Below the pieces are notes generated by a model. It was given only the letters and a program-made list of their open reading frames with translations, was not told the origin of the DNA and did no database searches. From the NCBI GenBank assembly GCA_003576905.1, contig QEVG01000002.1, positions 124,001 to 188,000 of the forward strand: a DNA stretch of 64,000 nucleotides, in the 5' to 3' direction. Both the position numbers and the translations under genes were made by a program. The DNA is from Planctomycetota bacterium (GTDB lineage Bacteria > Planctomycetota > Phycisphaerae > UBA1845 > UTPLA1). Shown here one piece after another: positions 26,781 through 35,021 of the stretch; within the stretch, counting starts at the first letter, position 1, and each line of letters starts with the position of its first letter.

Positions 26781-26799
26781 GGTGAGCACTGCCCACCCT
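26779..26799. repeat. small palindrome in the acetyltransferase-ileS gap
   Basis: AGGGTG (26779-26784) and CACCCT (26794-26799) form a 6-bp stem with a 9-base loop, beginning at the stop codon. A looser second copy (GCTGGG...CCCGCC) lies at about 26818-26837. It resembles dispersed intergenic palindromes of the GGTGGGCA/TGCCCACC kind. It could attenuate read-through into ileS. Confidence 0.4.
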
Positions 26800-26888
26800 G
26801 AGCCGGTGCGGTCTTGCAGGCTGGGTATGGCCCGCCCTTGAATCACATTCGGCGCAAGAAGTCGAAGCTGAATCCCATTGGGTGATCC

Positions 26889-29800
26889 ATGTTCAAGGAA
26901 GTGCCAGGTCAATTCGACTTTCCCACGATGGAGAAGGAAACTCTCGCTTTCTGGGAGTCGAACCGCATCTATGAGAAATCGTTGAAACAGCGCGAAGGCG
27001 CGACGCCCTTCGTCTTTTTTGAAGGACCGCCCACGGCCAACGGACTGCCCCACCCCGGACACTGCCTCACCCGGGCGATCAAGGACCTGTTTCCACGCTA
27101 CAAGACGATGACCGGGCACTACTGCATGCGGAAAGGCGGCTGGGATACCCACGGCCTGCCGGTCGAGGTCGAAGTGTGCAAGGAGCTTGGCATCCACACC
27201 AAGGAGGAGATCGAGAAATACGGCATCGAGGCCTTCAACAAGAAGTGCCTGGAGAGTGTCTTTCGATACACGAAGCAGTGGGAAGACCTCACGCGGCGGC
27301 TGGGCTTCTGGGTGAATCTTGACGAGGCGTATGTCACGTACCACCAGAGCTACGTGGAAAGCGTGTGGTGGAGCCTCAAGACGCTCTTTGACGCTGGGCT
27401 TCTCTACCAGGGACACAAGATCGTCTGGTGGTGGGCGCAGGGGGGCACGGCGCTTTCGAGCGGCGAAGTCGGACAGGGCTACCGCGAAGTCGATGATCCG
27501 AGCGTTTATGTGCGGTTCCCACTGGTTCCAAATGCTGAAAAGCCGAAAAGCCAAAACGCCGAAATCAGAAAGGTGCTTGCCTCCGGCCAGCCGGTGAGCC
27601 TGCTGGTTTGGACGACGACGCCGTGGACGCTACCGAGCAATACATTCGCCGCAGTGCACAAAGATTTCGACTACGCCATCGTCCACGACGAAGAAACCGG
27701 CGAACGACTGATCTTCGCGGCCGCGCTCGTCGAGCAGATCGCCAAGAAGGCGAAGAGGAAATCATGGGTAGTCGAAGCGACGGTCAAGGGGGCCGATCTG
27801 GTCGGCCTCAGCTACCGGCCGCCCTTCGACTATTACCGCAAGCGACCGGCGAAGGATTTCGTTCCCCACGCCGAGCCGGGCATTCCGCTCGGGGATTACA
27901 TGCTTGAACTTGCCGCGGGTGGAAAGGACTACGCCTGCTGGCGCGTGCTCCATGCCGACTTTGTGACACTCGAATCCGGAACCGGACTCGTGCACGAGGC
28001 CCCGGCGTTCGGCGAGGTGGACTTCGACCTGCTCCAGGAGGAGCGAAAGCGCTTCAAGCAGCCCGAATCCATTCCCCTGCTCTGCGCTGTCGCGCCGAAT
28101 GGCAACTTCACCGATGACGCCCCGCCCTACCAAGGCCGCTGGGTGAAGGAATGCGACAAGGACATCGTCCGCGAGCTCAAGGAGCGCAAGGTGCCCGGCG
28201 GGGATGTGCCGGTGCTGCTCCATCAGGAGCAATATCGCCACGACTACCCCTTCTGCTGGCGGGCCGATGAAGACCCGCTGATTCAGTACCCGCGGAAAAG
28301 CTGGTTCATCCGCACGACCCAGTTCAAGGACGCCATGCTGGAGAACAACCGGCATATCAACTGGCTGCCCGAGCACATCAAGACCGGGCGGTTCGGGAAG
28401 TTTCTGGAGAGCAACGTCGACTGGTCGCTTTCGCGCGAGCGTTACTGGGGCACGCCGCTGCCGATCTGGGTTTGCGAGAAGACGGGGCACATGGAGGCCA
28501 TCGGCTCGTACGAGGAACTGCTCGGCAAGCCGGGCGTGCAGGGTCTGGATGTCTGGGAGAGCGCGAAGAAAAGCGACCCCAGCCTGAGCGAACATCTGAA
28601 GGTGCATAAGCCGTACATCGACGCCATCACCTACCAGTCCCCGAAGGATCCCGCCGCGCGAATGCGCCGCGTCACCGAGGTCATCGACTGCTGGTACGAC
28701 TCCGGCGCGATGCCCTTCGCCCAGTGGGGCTGGCCCCACGCCGGCCACGAGATGATGGCCCGGCAGTTCCCGGCCGACTTCATCAGCGAGGCCCTCGACC
28801 AGACCCGCGGGTGGTTTTATTCGCTGACCGCCATCGCGACAATGCTGTTCGGCAAGGACGGCGTGGCCGCAAAAGGTCCCAATCTGAAATCTCGAATCTC
28901 AGATTACCCCGTCCCCTTCCGAAACTGCATCGTTCTCGGCCTCCTCATGGGCGAGGACGGACTGAAGATGTCCAAGTCCAAGAAGAACTACAAGGAGCCG
29001 ACCTACATCTTCGAGCACGAGGGGGCCGACGCGATGCGCTGGCTCTTCTTCTCCGGCCAGACGCCGTGGACGAGCATCCGCTTTCAGGAAGCGGCCATCG
29101 CCGAGGGGCAGCGGGAGTTCCTCATCCGCCTCTACAACTGCTACAGCTTCTTTGTCATCTACGCGAACATCGACAAATGGACGCCGAATGCGCAAGGCAC
29201 GGAGGCACGAGGGCACGAAGGCACGAAGGGGGGGGCGAGCGAGCTTGACCGGTGGATCCTTTCAGCGCTGGATCACTGTGCGGTGAAGGTCTATGACTGC
29301 ATGGAGGCCTACGACAATTTCAATGCCGCCCGGGCGCTGATCGACTTCGTCGACGCCCTCTCCAACTGGTACGTCCGCCGCAGCCGGGACCGCTTCTGGC
29401 GCAGCGAGATGGACGACGACAAGCGCTCCGCCTACGAGACGCTGCACCACTGCCTCGTTACCACGGCGAAACTGATTGCCCCGTTTACGCCCTTTTTCGC
29501 CGAGGCGCTGTACCAGAATCTCGGTCGCACGCACGACGCATCGGCGCGGGAAAGCGTTCACCTCTGCGATTACCCCGTCACGGCCGCCAACCGAGCCGCC
29601 GTCGAGGCCCGAATCGACAAGGCCCTGAACGAGGAAATCGAACGGGTCCGCCAGGTCGTCTCCTGCGGCCGCGCCGCTCGCGCGGCGACGAAGCTGCGCG
29701 TCCGTCAGCCCCTGAGCCGCATGGAGCTGTTCCACCGCCGCGCCGACCTGATCCGCAAACACGAGGAGCTCATCCGCGACGAGTTGAACGTCAAGAAGAT

Positions 29801-30371
29801 TGAGTTCGTGACGTCCGCGGCGATCGACCAGTACGTCCACTACGAGATCAAGCCGGACTTCAAGAAAATTGGCCCCAGGTTCGGCCCCCTCGCCCCGAAG
29901 ATAAAGGCCGCCCTGGCCGCACACCCGAACGTCGACGCCATCGTCAAGCAGCTCGAGCAGTCCGGCAGCTATACCCTGACCGTCGACGGGCAGGAGGCGG
30001 AATTATCCTCTGAAGAGCTGCTTGTCGAGTTGCACGCGAGAGAGGGCTGGTCGGCCGAGAGGATCCCCGGCCAGGGCATCATCGTGCTGGATACGCACCT
30101 GACCGATGAGCTGCGCGAAGAGGGGGTCGTGAGAGACCTCGTGAATCAGATTCAGCAGGTGCGAAAGAACCTCGACCTCAAGTACGAGCAGCGGATCGAC
30201 CTCGCCATCGTCGGCGGGCCCGACGTGCAACGCATCGTGAACCGCTTCGCCGGGTATATCCAGAATGAGACGCTTGCCAAGAGCCTCCTCTCGACCCCGG
30301 TCAGCGGAATCACGCCGACCCCGGCGGAGTCGGAAGGCCATAGCGCGCAGATATACGTCCGACCGGTGTGA
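26889..30371 (+). CDS. ileS: isoleucyl-tRNA synthetase, eukaryote-like (type 2) form
   Basis: 1160 residues. Charges tRNA-Ile and edits mischarged valine. HIGH-type motif GLPHPGH (about 55), GWDTHGLPVEVEV, editing domain with WTTTPWTLPSNT, GRF-W segment DWSLSRERYWGTPLPIW, KMSKS (about 693). The N-terminal signature GLPHxGH...GWDTHGLPVExEVxK and the length fit the type 2 group shared with eukaryotes and with mupirocin-resistant bacterial enzymes, not the E. coli type. Three short low-complexity insertions are present at residues about 216-226, 665-673 and 769-781. Confidence 0.96.
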   Translation: MFKEVPGQFDFPTMEKETLAFWESNRIYEKSLKQREGATPFVFFEGPPTANGLPHPGHCLTRAIKDLFPRYKTMTGHYCMRKGGWDTHGLPVEVEVCKELGIHTKEEIEKYGIEAFNKKCLESVFRYTKQWEDLTRRLGFWVNLDEAYVTYHQSYVESVWWSLKTLFDAGLLYQGHKIVWWWAQGGTALSSGEVGQGYREVDDPSVYVRFPLVPNAEKPKSQNAEIRKVLASGQPVSLLVWTTTPWTLPSNTFAAVHKDFDYAIVHDEETGERLIFAAALVEQIAKKAKRKSWVVEATVKGADLVGLSYRPPFDYYRKRPAKDFVPHAEPGIPLGDYMLELAAGGKDYACWRVLHADFVTLESGTGLVHEAPAFGEVDFDLLQEERKRFKQPESIPLLCAVAPNGNFTDDAPPYQGRWVKECDKDIVRELKERKVPGGDVPVLLHQEQYRHDYPFCWRADEDPLIQYPRKSWFIRTTQFKDAMLENNRHINWLPEHIKTGRFGKFLESNVDWSLSRERYWGTPLPIWVCEKTGHMEAIGSYEELLGKPGVQGLDVWESAKKSDPSLSEHLKVHKPYIDAITYQSPKDPAARMRRVTEVIDCWYDSGAMPFAQWGWPHAGHEMMARQFPADFISEALDQTRGWFYSLTAIATMLFGKDGVAAKGPNLKSRISDYPVPFRNCIVLGLLMGEDGLKMSKSKKNYKEPTYIFEHEGADAMRWLFFSGQTPWTSIRFQEAAIAEGQREFLIRLYNCYSFFVIYANIDKWTPNAQGTEARGHEGTKGGASELDRWILSALDHCAVKVYDCMEAYDNFNAARALIDFVDALSNWYVRRSRDRFWRSEMDDDKRSAYETLHHCLVTTAKLIAPFTPFFAEALYQNLGRTHDASARESVHLCDYPVTAANRAAVEARIDKALNEEIERVRQVVSCGRAARAATKLRVRQPLSRMELFHRRADLIRKHEELIRDELNVKKIEFVTSAAIDQYVHYEIKPDFKKIGPRFGPLAPKIKAALAAHPNVDAIVKQLEQSGSYTLTVDGQEAELSSEELLVELHAREGWSAERIPGQGIIVLDTHLTDELREEGVVRDLVNQIQQVRKNLDLKYEQRIDLAIVGGPDVQRIVNRFAGYIQNETLAKSLLSTPVSGITPTPAESEGHSAQIYVRPV
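27534..27565 (+). repeat. in-frame octamer repeat 1 in ileS
   Basis: Four imperfect 8-base units (gctgaaaa, gccgaaaa, gccaaaac, gccgaaat) in the coding sequence, read as EKPKSQNAEI in the editing domain just before the WTTTPWT region. AT-richer than its surroundings. Confidence 0.65.
28881..28905 (+). repeat. in-frame short palindromic repeat 2 in ileS
   Basis: AATCTGA...TCAGATT arms (28881-28887 and 28899-28905) around two AAATCTC/GAATCTC units, read as NLKSRISD immediately before the segment leading to KMSKS. Low GC against a high-GC gene. Confidence 0.65.
29195..29229 (+). repeat. in-frame octamer repeat 3 in ileS
   Basis: Four tandem units aggcacgg, aggcacga, gggcacga, aggcacga, plus three extra bases, read as AQGTEARGHEGTKGG before the anticodon-binding domain. 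Two units of the same kind occur on the other strand at 45067-45082. Confidence 0.7.
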
Positions 30372-30556
30372 CCGCCGCGAGGGAATGCAGCCGCGAGCCG
30401 TCGAAGTTCGGTAGCACGAGGAGTCCGCAGCGCCGTTTGAATTCCCGCGCACCGGTGACCACCCTGATGAGCCGTTGCGGGAGCGAAGCGGTCGGCGAGG
30501 AGGCCGACCCGACATCGGGCGTAAGCCCGGTCTGGAAGGAGCTTGGTTTCAAGGAT

Positions 30557-31351
30557 ATGCCGAAATACACACACAAGACCGACAAGTTCATCCTTTACCA
30601 GGCCGCCGTTCAGTCCCCCGATTGCGAGGCCGAGTTCGTTGACCGCGTCTATTGGAACGAGTACGGCACGCGGGCGGCGCTCTTCCGCGAGGACTTCTGC
30701 GGGACTCAGCTCATCTCCTGCGAATGGGTCAAGCTCCGGCCGAAGAACGTCGCCTATGGCGTCGACCTCCACAAGCCCACCCTCGCCTGGGGCCTTAAGC
30801 ACAACATCAGCCGCCTGCCGCCGCGGCAGGCCGCGCGCGTGCACCAGGTCCGGCAGGATGTCCGCCATGTGATCACGCCGAAGGTCCATCTCGTTGGAGC
30901 ATTCAACTTCAGCTATTTCATCTTCAAACGGCGGCGCGACCTTCTGGCCTATTTCACCGCCGTGCGAAAATCCCTCCTGCCCCGCGGACTTTTCGTTTGC
31001 GACGCCTACGGCGGCTGGGAATCGCAGCAGGTCATAAAGGAGAAGACCAGGCTCAAGGGCTTTACCTACGTCTGGGAACAGTCGGCCTACAATCCGATCA
31101 ACGACCACACGATGTGCCACATCACGTTCAAGTTTCCCAACGGAAAGTCCATCAAGCGCGCCTTCACCTACGACTGGCGGCTCTGGACGCTGGGCGAGAT
31201 TCAGGACGCCCTGATCGACGCCGGCTTCGCGCGCACCGAAGTCTACTGGGAGGACGAGGACAAGAACGGCGACGGCAACGGCGTCTACCGCGTACGCAAA
31301 AAAGCGGACAACAGCCCCGGATGGAATGCCTATATCGTGGCGGTGCCATGA
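30557..31351 (+). CDS. class I SAM-dependent methyltransferase-like protein
   Basis: 264 residues. Resembles a group of class I methyltransferases with FREDFCGTQLISCEWVK near residue 38 (in the place of the usual glycine-rich SAM loop), GVDLHKPTLAWGLKHN, FNFSYFIFKRR, VCDAYGGWESQ and a C-terminal YDWRLWTLGEIQDALIDAGF. Substrate unknown. ATG 30557 is chosen because the homology begins there; ATG 30467 would add 30 residues without recognisable pattern. It follows ileS by 185 bases. Confidence 0.8.
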   Translation: MPKYTHKTDKFILYQAAVQSPDCEAEFVDRVYWNEYGTRAALFREDFCGTQLISCEWVKLRPKNVAYGVDLHKPTLAWGLKHNISRLPPRQAARVHQVRQDVRHVITPKVHLVGAFNFSYFIFKRRRDLLAYFTAVRKSLLPRGLFVCDAYGGWESQQVIKEKTRLKGFTYVWEQSAYNPINDHTMCHITFKFPNGKSIKRAFTYDWRLWTLGEIQDALIDAGFARTEVYWEDEDKNGDGNGVYRVRKKADNSPGWNAYIVAVP

Positions 31352-31420
31352 GTACATCTCGCGCGTCGCCGCGACCGGCCGGACAGTCTAGAATGGCTTG
31401 CTAGTCCCGCAGGAGGCCGC

Positions 31421-32341
31421 ATGGACTCGCACCACCCCAGTCAGTTGCCGACGGACGCCGATACTCCCGCGCCGAAGCCGAAGCGCCGCTGGTGGCTGCG
31501 CATTCTCATCAACCTCGCCGTGTTCTACATTCTCTGGTGCATTGCCCTGTACTTCTATCAGGACCGGCTGCTCTTTCCCGCGGACCTGGCCCCCGCGCCC
31601 TATGCCGGCGAACGCTATGACACGTCCACCGTCGTTCTGAAGCGCCCGATCGCCGGAGGCGAGGTCGTCGCGTGGTATGTCCCGCCGCTGAATCGCGCCA
31701 GGCCGGCCCCGCTCGTCGTCTTCTTCCACGGAAACGCCGAGATCATCGACGACCAGTCCCGGATCATCCTCGGCTATCAGCGAATGGGGTTCGGCGTGCT
31801 TCTGCCCGAGTACCGGGGCTACGGCCGCTCCGACGGGAGCCCCGGCGAGGCGGCCCTGGTCGACGACGCACAGTTTTTCTTTGACGAAATCGTGAATCGC
31901 CGCGAACTCGACGCCGGCCGGATCGTCTTTCACGGCCGTTCGCTCGGCGGGGGAGTGGCGGCGGGCCTCGCCGACCGCCGCAGGCCGTCAGCCCTCGTCC
32001 TCGAAAGCACCTTCACCAGTGTCAGCGCCATGGCTCGACACTACTACGCACCGGCGTTTATCGCGAAAAACCCGTTCCGCGTCGATCGCGTGATCGCCTC
32101 CCTCGACGTCCCGGTGCTGATTCTCCACGGCACGACCGACGACATCATCCCCGTCGCGCACGGGCGAAAGCTCCGTGACCTGGCTCTGCGCGGCACGTAC
32201 CACGAATACGACTGCCGGCACAACGACTTTCCCGGCGACGCCAATGAGGAGGCGTATTGGCGCGACATTGAGGCCTTTCTCCGCGCCGCCGGTGTCGTAT
32301 CCGGACCCGCCGCGGCACAATCCCGGGAGGCAGGTTCATGA
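31421..32341 (+). CDS. membrane-anchored alpha/beta hydrolase (BEM46-like)
   Basis: 306 residues. One membrane helix near residue 26-46 (WLRILINLAVFYILWCIALY), then an alpha/beta hydrolase domain of the BEM46/ABHD13 type: FFHGNAEIIDDQ (oxyanion), LLPEYRGYGRSDGSPGE, nucleophile elbow FHGRSLGGGVA, Asp in LHGTTDDIIPV and His near HNDFPGD. All triad positions are filled. AGGAGG lies 4 bases upstream of the ATG. Substrate unknown. Stop and purN start overlap (ATGA). Confidence 0.9.
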   Translation: MDSHHPSQLPTDADTPAPKPKRRWWLRILINLAVFYILWCIALYFYQDRLLFPADLAPAPYAGERYDTSTVVLKRPIAGGEVVAWYVPPLNRARPAPLVVFFHGNAEIIDDQSRIILGYQRMGFGVLLPEYRGYGRSDGSPGEAALVDDAQFFFDEIVNRRELDAGRIVFHGRSLGGGVAAGLADRRRPSALVLESTFTSVSAMARHYYAPAFIAKNPFRVDRVIASLDVPVLILHGTTDDIIPVAHGRKLRDLALRGTYHEYDCRHNDFPGDANEEAYWRDIEAFLRAAGVVSGPAAAQSREAGS

Positions 32342-32964
32342 GCCGAGGGCGCGAGCGCCGGCACGGCGGCGGAGGTAAAGTGTTCCGCATCGCCGTCATG
32401 ATCTCCGGCGCGGGCACAAGCCTTCAGAACCTGATTGACCGCATCCGCGACGGTCGCCTGCCCGGCGTCGAAATCTGCGTGGTTATCTCATCGCGCGCGA
32501 GTGTGGAGGGGGTCCGGCGGGCCGAGGCGGCGGGCATGCCGGTCGATGTCATCCGCGTGAAGGACCTGCCCGACGTCGACCGCTTCAGCGACCATATCAC
32601 CCTGACCCTGGATGCATACATGCCGGACCTCGTGGTGCAGGCCGGGTGGCTCTGCTACTGGAAGCTCCCGCACCGCTGGATGGGCAAGGTGATCAACATC
32701 CACCCGGCGCTCCTGCCGAAGTTCGGCGGCAAGGGCATGTTCGGACGGCACGTGCACGATGCGGTCCTCGCGGCCGGGGAGACCGAGAGCGGGGCGACGG
32801 TCCACTGGGTGGACAACGAGTACGATCATGGGAAGGTCATCGCCCAGCGGAAGTGCCCGGTGGTAGCGGGGGACACGCCGGAAACGCTGGGCGAGCGCGT
32901 GATGGCCGTCGAGCGTGAGCTGCTGCCGGATGTGATCGCGGAGATTCGCCGGCAGCGTGGATAG
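32338..32964 (+). CDS. purN: phosphoribosylglycinamide formyltransferase PurN
   Basis: 208 residues. Transfers a formyl group from 10-formyl-THF to GAR in purine synthesis. Starts after a Gly/Arg-rich lead with RIAVMISGAGTSLQNLIDRI; formyl-transfer residues in INIHPALLPKFGGKGMFG and VHWVDNEYDHGKVIAQ. The His and Asp of the active site are present. It overlaps the upstream hydrolase gene by four bases. No other pur genes are in the window. Confidence 0.94.
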   Translation: MSRGRERRHGGGGKVFRIAVMISGAGTSLQNLIDRIRDGRLPGVEICVVISSRASVEGVRRAEAAGMPVDVIRVKDLPDVDRFSDHITLTLDAYMPDLVVQAGWLCYWKLPHRWMGKVINIHPALLPKFGGKGMFGRHVHDAVLAAGETESGATVHWVDNEYDHGKVIAQRKCPVVAGDTPETLGERVMAVERELLPDVIAEIRRQRG

Positions 32965-32995
32965 CCGTCACCGCCGAGTGCAGGAGGGGCGACGG

Positions 32996-33796
32996 CTAGG
33001 TGCGGCCGCGAGCCGTTGCCTGAACAAATTCATCGAACCGACGCGCGGCGAGATCTCCGCGTTCTTCCCATACCTCCATGTGATCCATACCTTCAACCAT
33101 CCAAATCTCCTTTGGCTCCTTCGCCGCTTCGTAGAGTCTCTGCGACATCACCGGCGGTACGATCCGGTCCGCCGTGCCGTGCATGAACAGGATCGGCGTG
33201 GGAGAGATCTGCGGTACATGGTCGATCGCGTCGTAGGTCTTTGACACGCCGAACGGAAACCACCATGCGATCAGCAGCATCGGCGGGTTGCGGTAGATGT
33301 GGTGCGCCGCGATGTCGCGATAACCCGTGAACGCCGAGTCCATGACGACCGCTGCGACCTGCCCGTGTCGGCGTGAGGCGATGACAGCCGCGATGGTTGC
33401 CCCGATGGACTGGCCGAACAGAATGACGCGCTGCCCGGCCACATCCTGCCGACCGCGCAGGTAGTCCAGCGCGGCCTCGGCATCGAGAATCGTCCCCTCG
33501 CGCGTCACCTTGCCGCCGCTCCTGCCGAATCCGCGATAGTCGAACGTGAGCACGTTGTACCCCGCAGCCGGGAGCCAGCCCACGAACGGCCAGTGCCCGC
33601 TGATGTTGGCCGCGTTGCCGTGCAGATGCAGAACCGTCCCGCGCGCGGGCCGTGCGGGCGTCGGCAGATACCAGCCGTGCAGCGTCACGCCGTCCGCTGT
33701 GCGGATGGCGGCGTCTTCGAAGTCGAGCCGCGCCTCGGCCGGGCTTCCTCGGTCGCGGGCGTCGGGGTAATAGAAAAAGTGCTCGAAGAACGGCAT
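32996..33796 (-). CDS. alpha/beta hydrolase (BEM46-like, second copy)
   Basis: 266 residues from ATG 33796. Alpha/beta hydrolase with LHLHGNAANISGHW, TFDYRGFGRSGGKVT, nucleophile GQSIGATIA, acid FMHGTADRIVPP, His near GMDHME. It resembles the hydrolase at 31421 but is shorter and has no membrane helix. ATG 33832 extends the frame but lies inside the T-tract of the ribosomal-protein terminator with no ribosome site, so 33796 is preferred. Substrate unknown. Confidence 0.88.
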   Translation of the reverse strand: MPFFEHFFYYPDARDRGSPAEARLDFEDAAIRTADGVTLHGWYLPTPARPARGTVLHLHGNAANISGHWPFVGWLPAAGYNVLTFDYRGFGRSGGKVTREGTILDAEAALDYLRGRQDVAGQRVILFGQSIGATIAAVIASRRHGQVAAVVMDSAFTGYRDIAAHHIYRNPPMLLIAWWFPFGVSKTYDAIDHVPQISPTPILFMHGTADRIVPPVMSQRLYEAAKEPKEIWMVEGMDHMEVWEERGDLAARRFDEFVQATARGRT

Positions 33797-33827
33797 GGTC
33801 CCGGGCCGCGCACCCTGGAATGGGTGC

Positions 33828-33867
33828 GCCATAAAGAAAAGAGCCCGAAGACGGCTGTCTTCGGGCT
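33828..33867 (-). terminator. intrinsic terminator of the rplM-rpsI operon
   Basis: On the minus strand an 11-bp perfect stem (AGCCCGAAGAC, loop GGCT/AGCC, GTCTTCGGGCT; 33842-33867) is followed by CTTTTCTTT. It lies 38 bases after rpsI and runs up to the next minus-strand gene. Confidence 0.9.
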
Positions 33868-33904
33868 GAGGGGTTGAAAACGGTCGTTCGCCGCAGGGCG
33901 ACGA

Positions 33905-34369
33905 TTAGCGCTTCGAGAACTGGAACCGCTTGCGGGCGCCGGGTCGGCCGGGCTTTTTCCGCTCGACCTTGCGGCTGTCGCGCGTCAGGTACTTTCCATC
34001 ACGCAGGATCGCCTCAAGCGTCGGGTCCGCCTTGCACAGGGCGCGGGCGACACCCATGATGATCGCCCCGCACTGGCCCGTCTGGCCGCCGCCGCGGACA
34101 TTCACGAAGACGTCGAACTTGCCAAGGGCCTTGGTCGCCCGAAGCGGGGCGATCACGTCGTTCCGATAGCGCGGGTCAAAGAAGTAGTCGTTGATCTCGC
34201 GGCCGTGAATGCTGAACTTGCCGCTGCCCGGCTTGATCCGGACGCGGGCCACGGCCGTCTTGCGCCGCCCGGTACCCCAGTGATATCCACCGACCATCGG
34301 GGCCGGCGTGGCCGGCGCGGGAGCGACGAGGGGTTCGCCGCCTGTCGTCGCGGTATTCATCTGATCCAT
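33905..34369 (-). CDS. rpsI: 30S ribosomal protein S9
   Basis: 154 residues. The N-terminal 28 residues are a Pro/Ala/Thr-rich extension, then the S9 domain: YHWGTGRRKTAVARVR, NVRGGGQTGQCGAI, ARALCKADPTLEAIL, LTRDSRKVERKKPGRPGARK and the conserved C-terminal RFQFSKR, which contacts P-site tRNA. GTG 34372 and ATG 34360 are alternative starts. Co-transcribed with rplM, 35 bases upstream. Confidence 0.96.
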   Translation of the reverse strand: MDQMNTATTGGEPLVAPAPATPAPMVGGYHWGTGRRKTAVARVRIKPGSGKFSIHGREINDYFFDPRYRNDVIAPLRATKALGKFDVFVNVRGGGQTGQCGAIIMGVARALCKADPTLEAILRDGKYLTRDSRKVERKKPGRPGARKRFQFSKR

Positions 34370-34404
34370 CACGTTGCGTGTCTCCGCCGTTTAAGAGCCG
34401 TGGG

Positions 34405-34857
34405 TTAGATCCTGGAAAGGTCCAGGGGCTGGCAGTTCTGTGCCTGGTGCGGATGCTCCGAGCCCTTGTAGACCTTCAGCTTGCCGAGCATCTTGCGGGC
34501 CAGCGCGTTCTTCGGAAGCATTCGCCGCACCGCGAGCTCAATGATCCGCTCCGGGTGCCGCTGCATCATGTCCGCAAAGGTGACGTACTTGTGACCGCCC
34601 GCGTAATAGGTGTAGTAGTCGTACTCAATGGTCTGGGCCTTGTTGCCCGTGACCTTGATCTTTTCCGCATTCGTCACGACGACGAAATCGCCGACGTCCG
34701 TGTGCGGGGTATAGGTCGGCTTGTGCTTGCCCATGAGGACCGTCGCAAGCTTGGTCGCGAGGCGACCCAGAATCTTGCCGTCGGCATCCACGTGATACCA
34801 GTCCCGGGTCACTTCGCCGGTCTTGGCCTGATAGCATTTTGCAGTCACGACTGACAT
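34405..34857 (-). CDS. rplM: 50S ribosomal protein L13
   Basis: 150 residues. L13 domain with WYHVDADGKILGRLAT, VLMGKHKPTYTPHTDVGDFV, NAEKIKVTGNK, YYTYYAGGHKYVTFADMM and RMLPKNALARKMLGKLKVYKG. Begins MSVVTAKCYQ, a normal length. Operon rplM-rpsI, ended by the terminator at 33828-33867. Confidence 0.97.
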   Translation of the reverse strand: MSVVTAKCYQAKTGEVTRDWYHVDADGKILGRLATKLATVLMGKHKPTYTPHTDVGDFVVVTNAEKIKVTGNKAQTIEYDYYTYYAGGHKYVTFADMMQRHPERIIELAVRRMLPKNALARKMLGKLKVYKGSEHPHQAQNCQPLDLSRI

Positions 34858-35021
34858 CGGAGTGTCTCGCTTCGCAAGGTTGTGGCGTTCCCAAAAGTTG
34901 AGAACCCAACACTTTACAGGCAGTTTCGGCTTTGTCAACCCGCTGCCTCGTCTTGAAAACCGGTCGGCAGCCGCACGTGCCCCCTTCCCCGGCCGGTCGG
35001 AATTCCTTTGTCTCACAGTGG

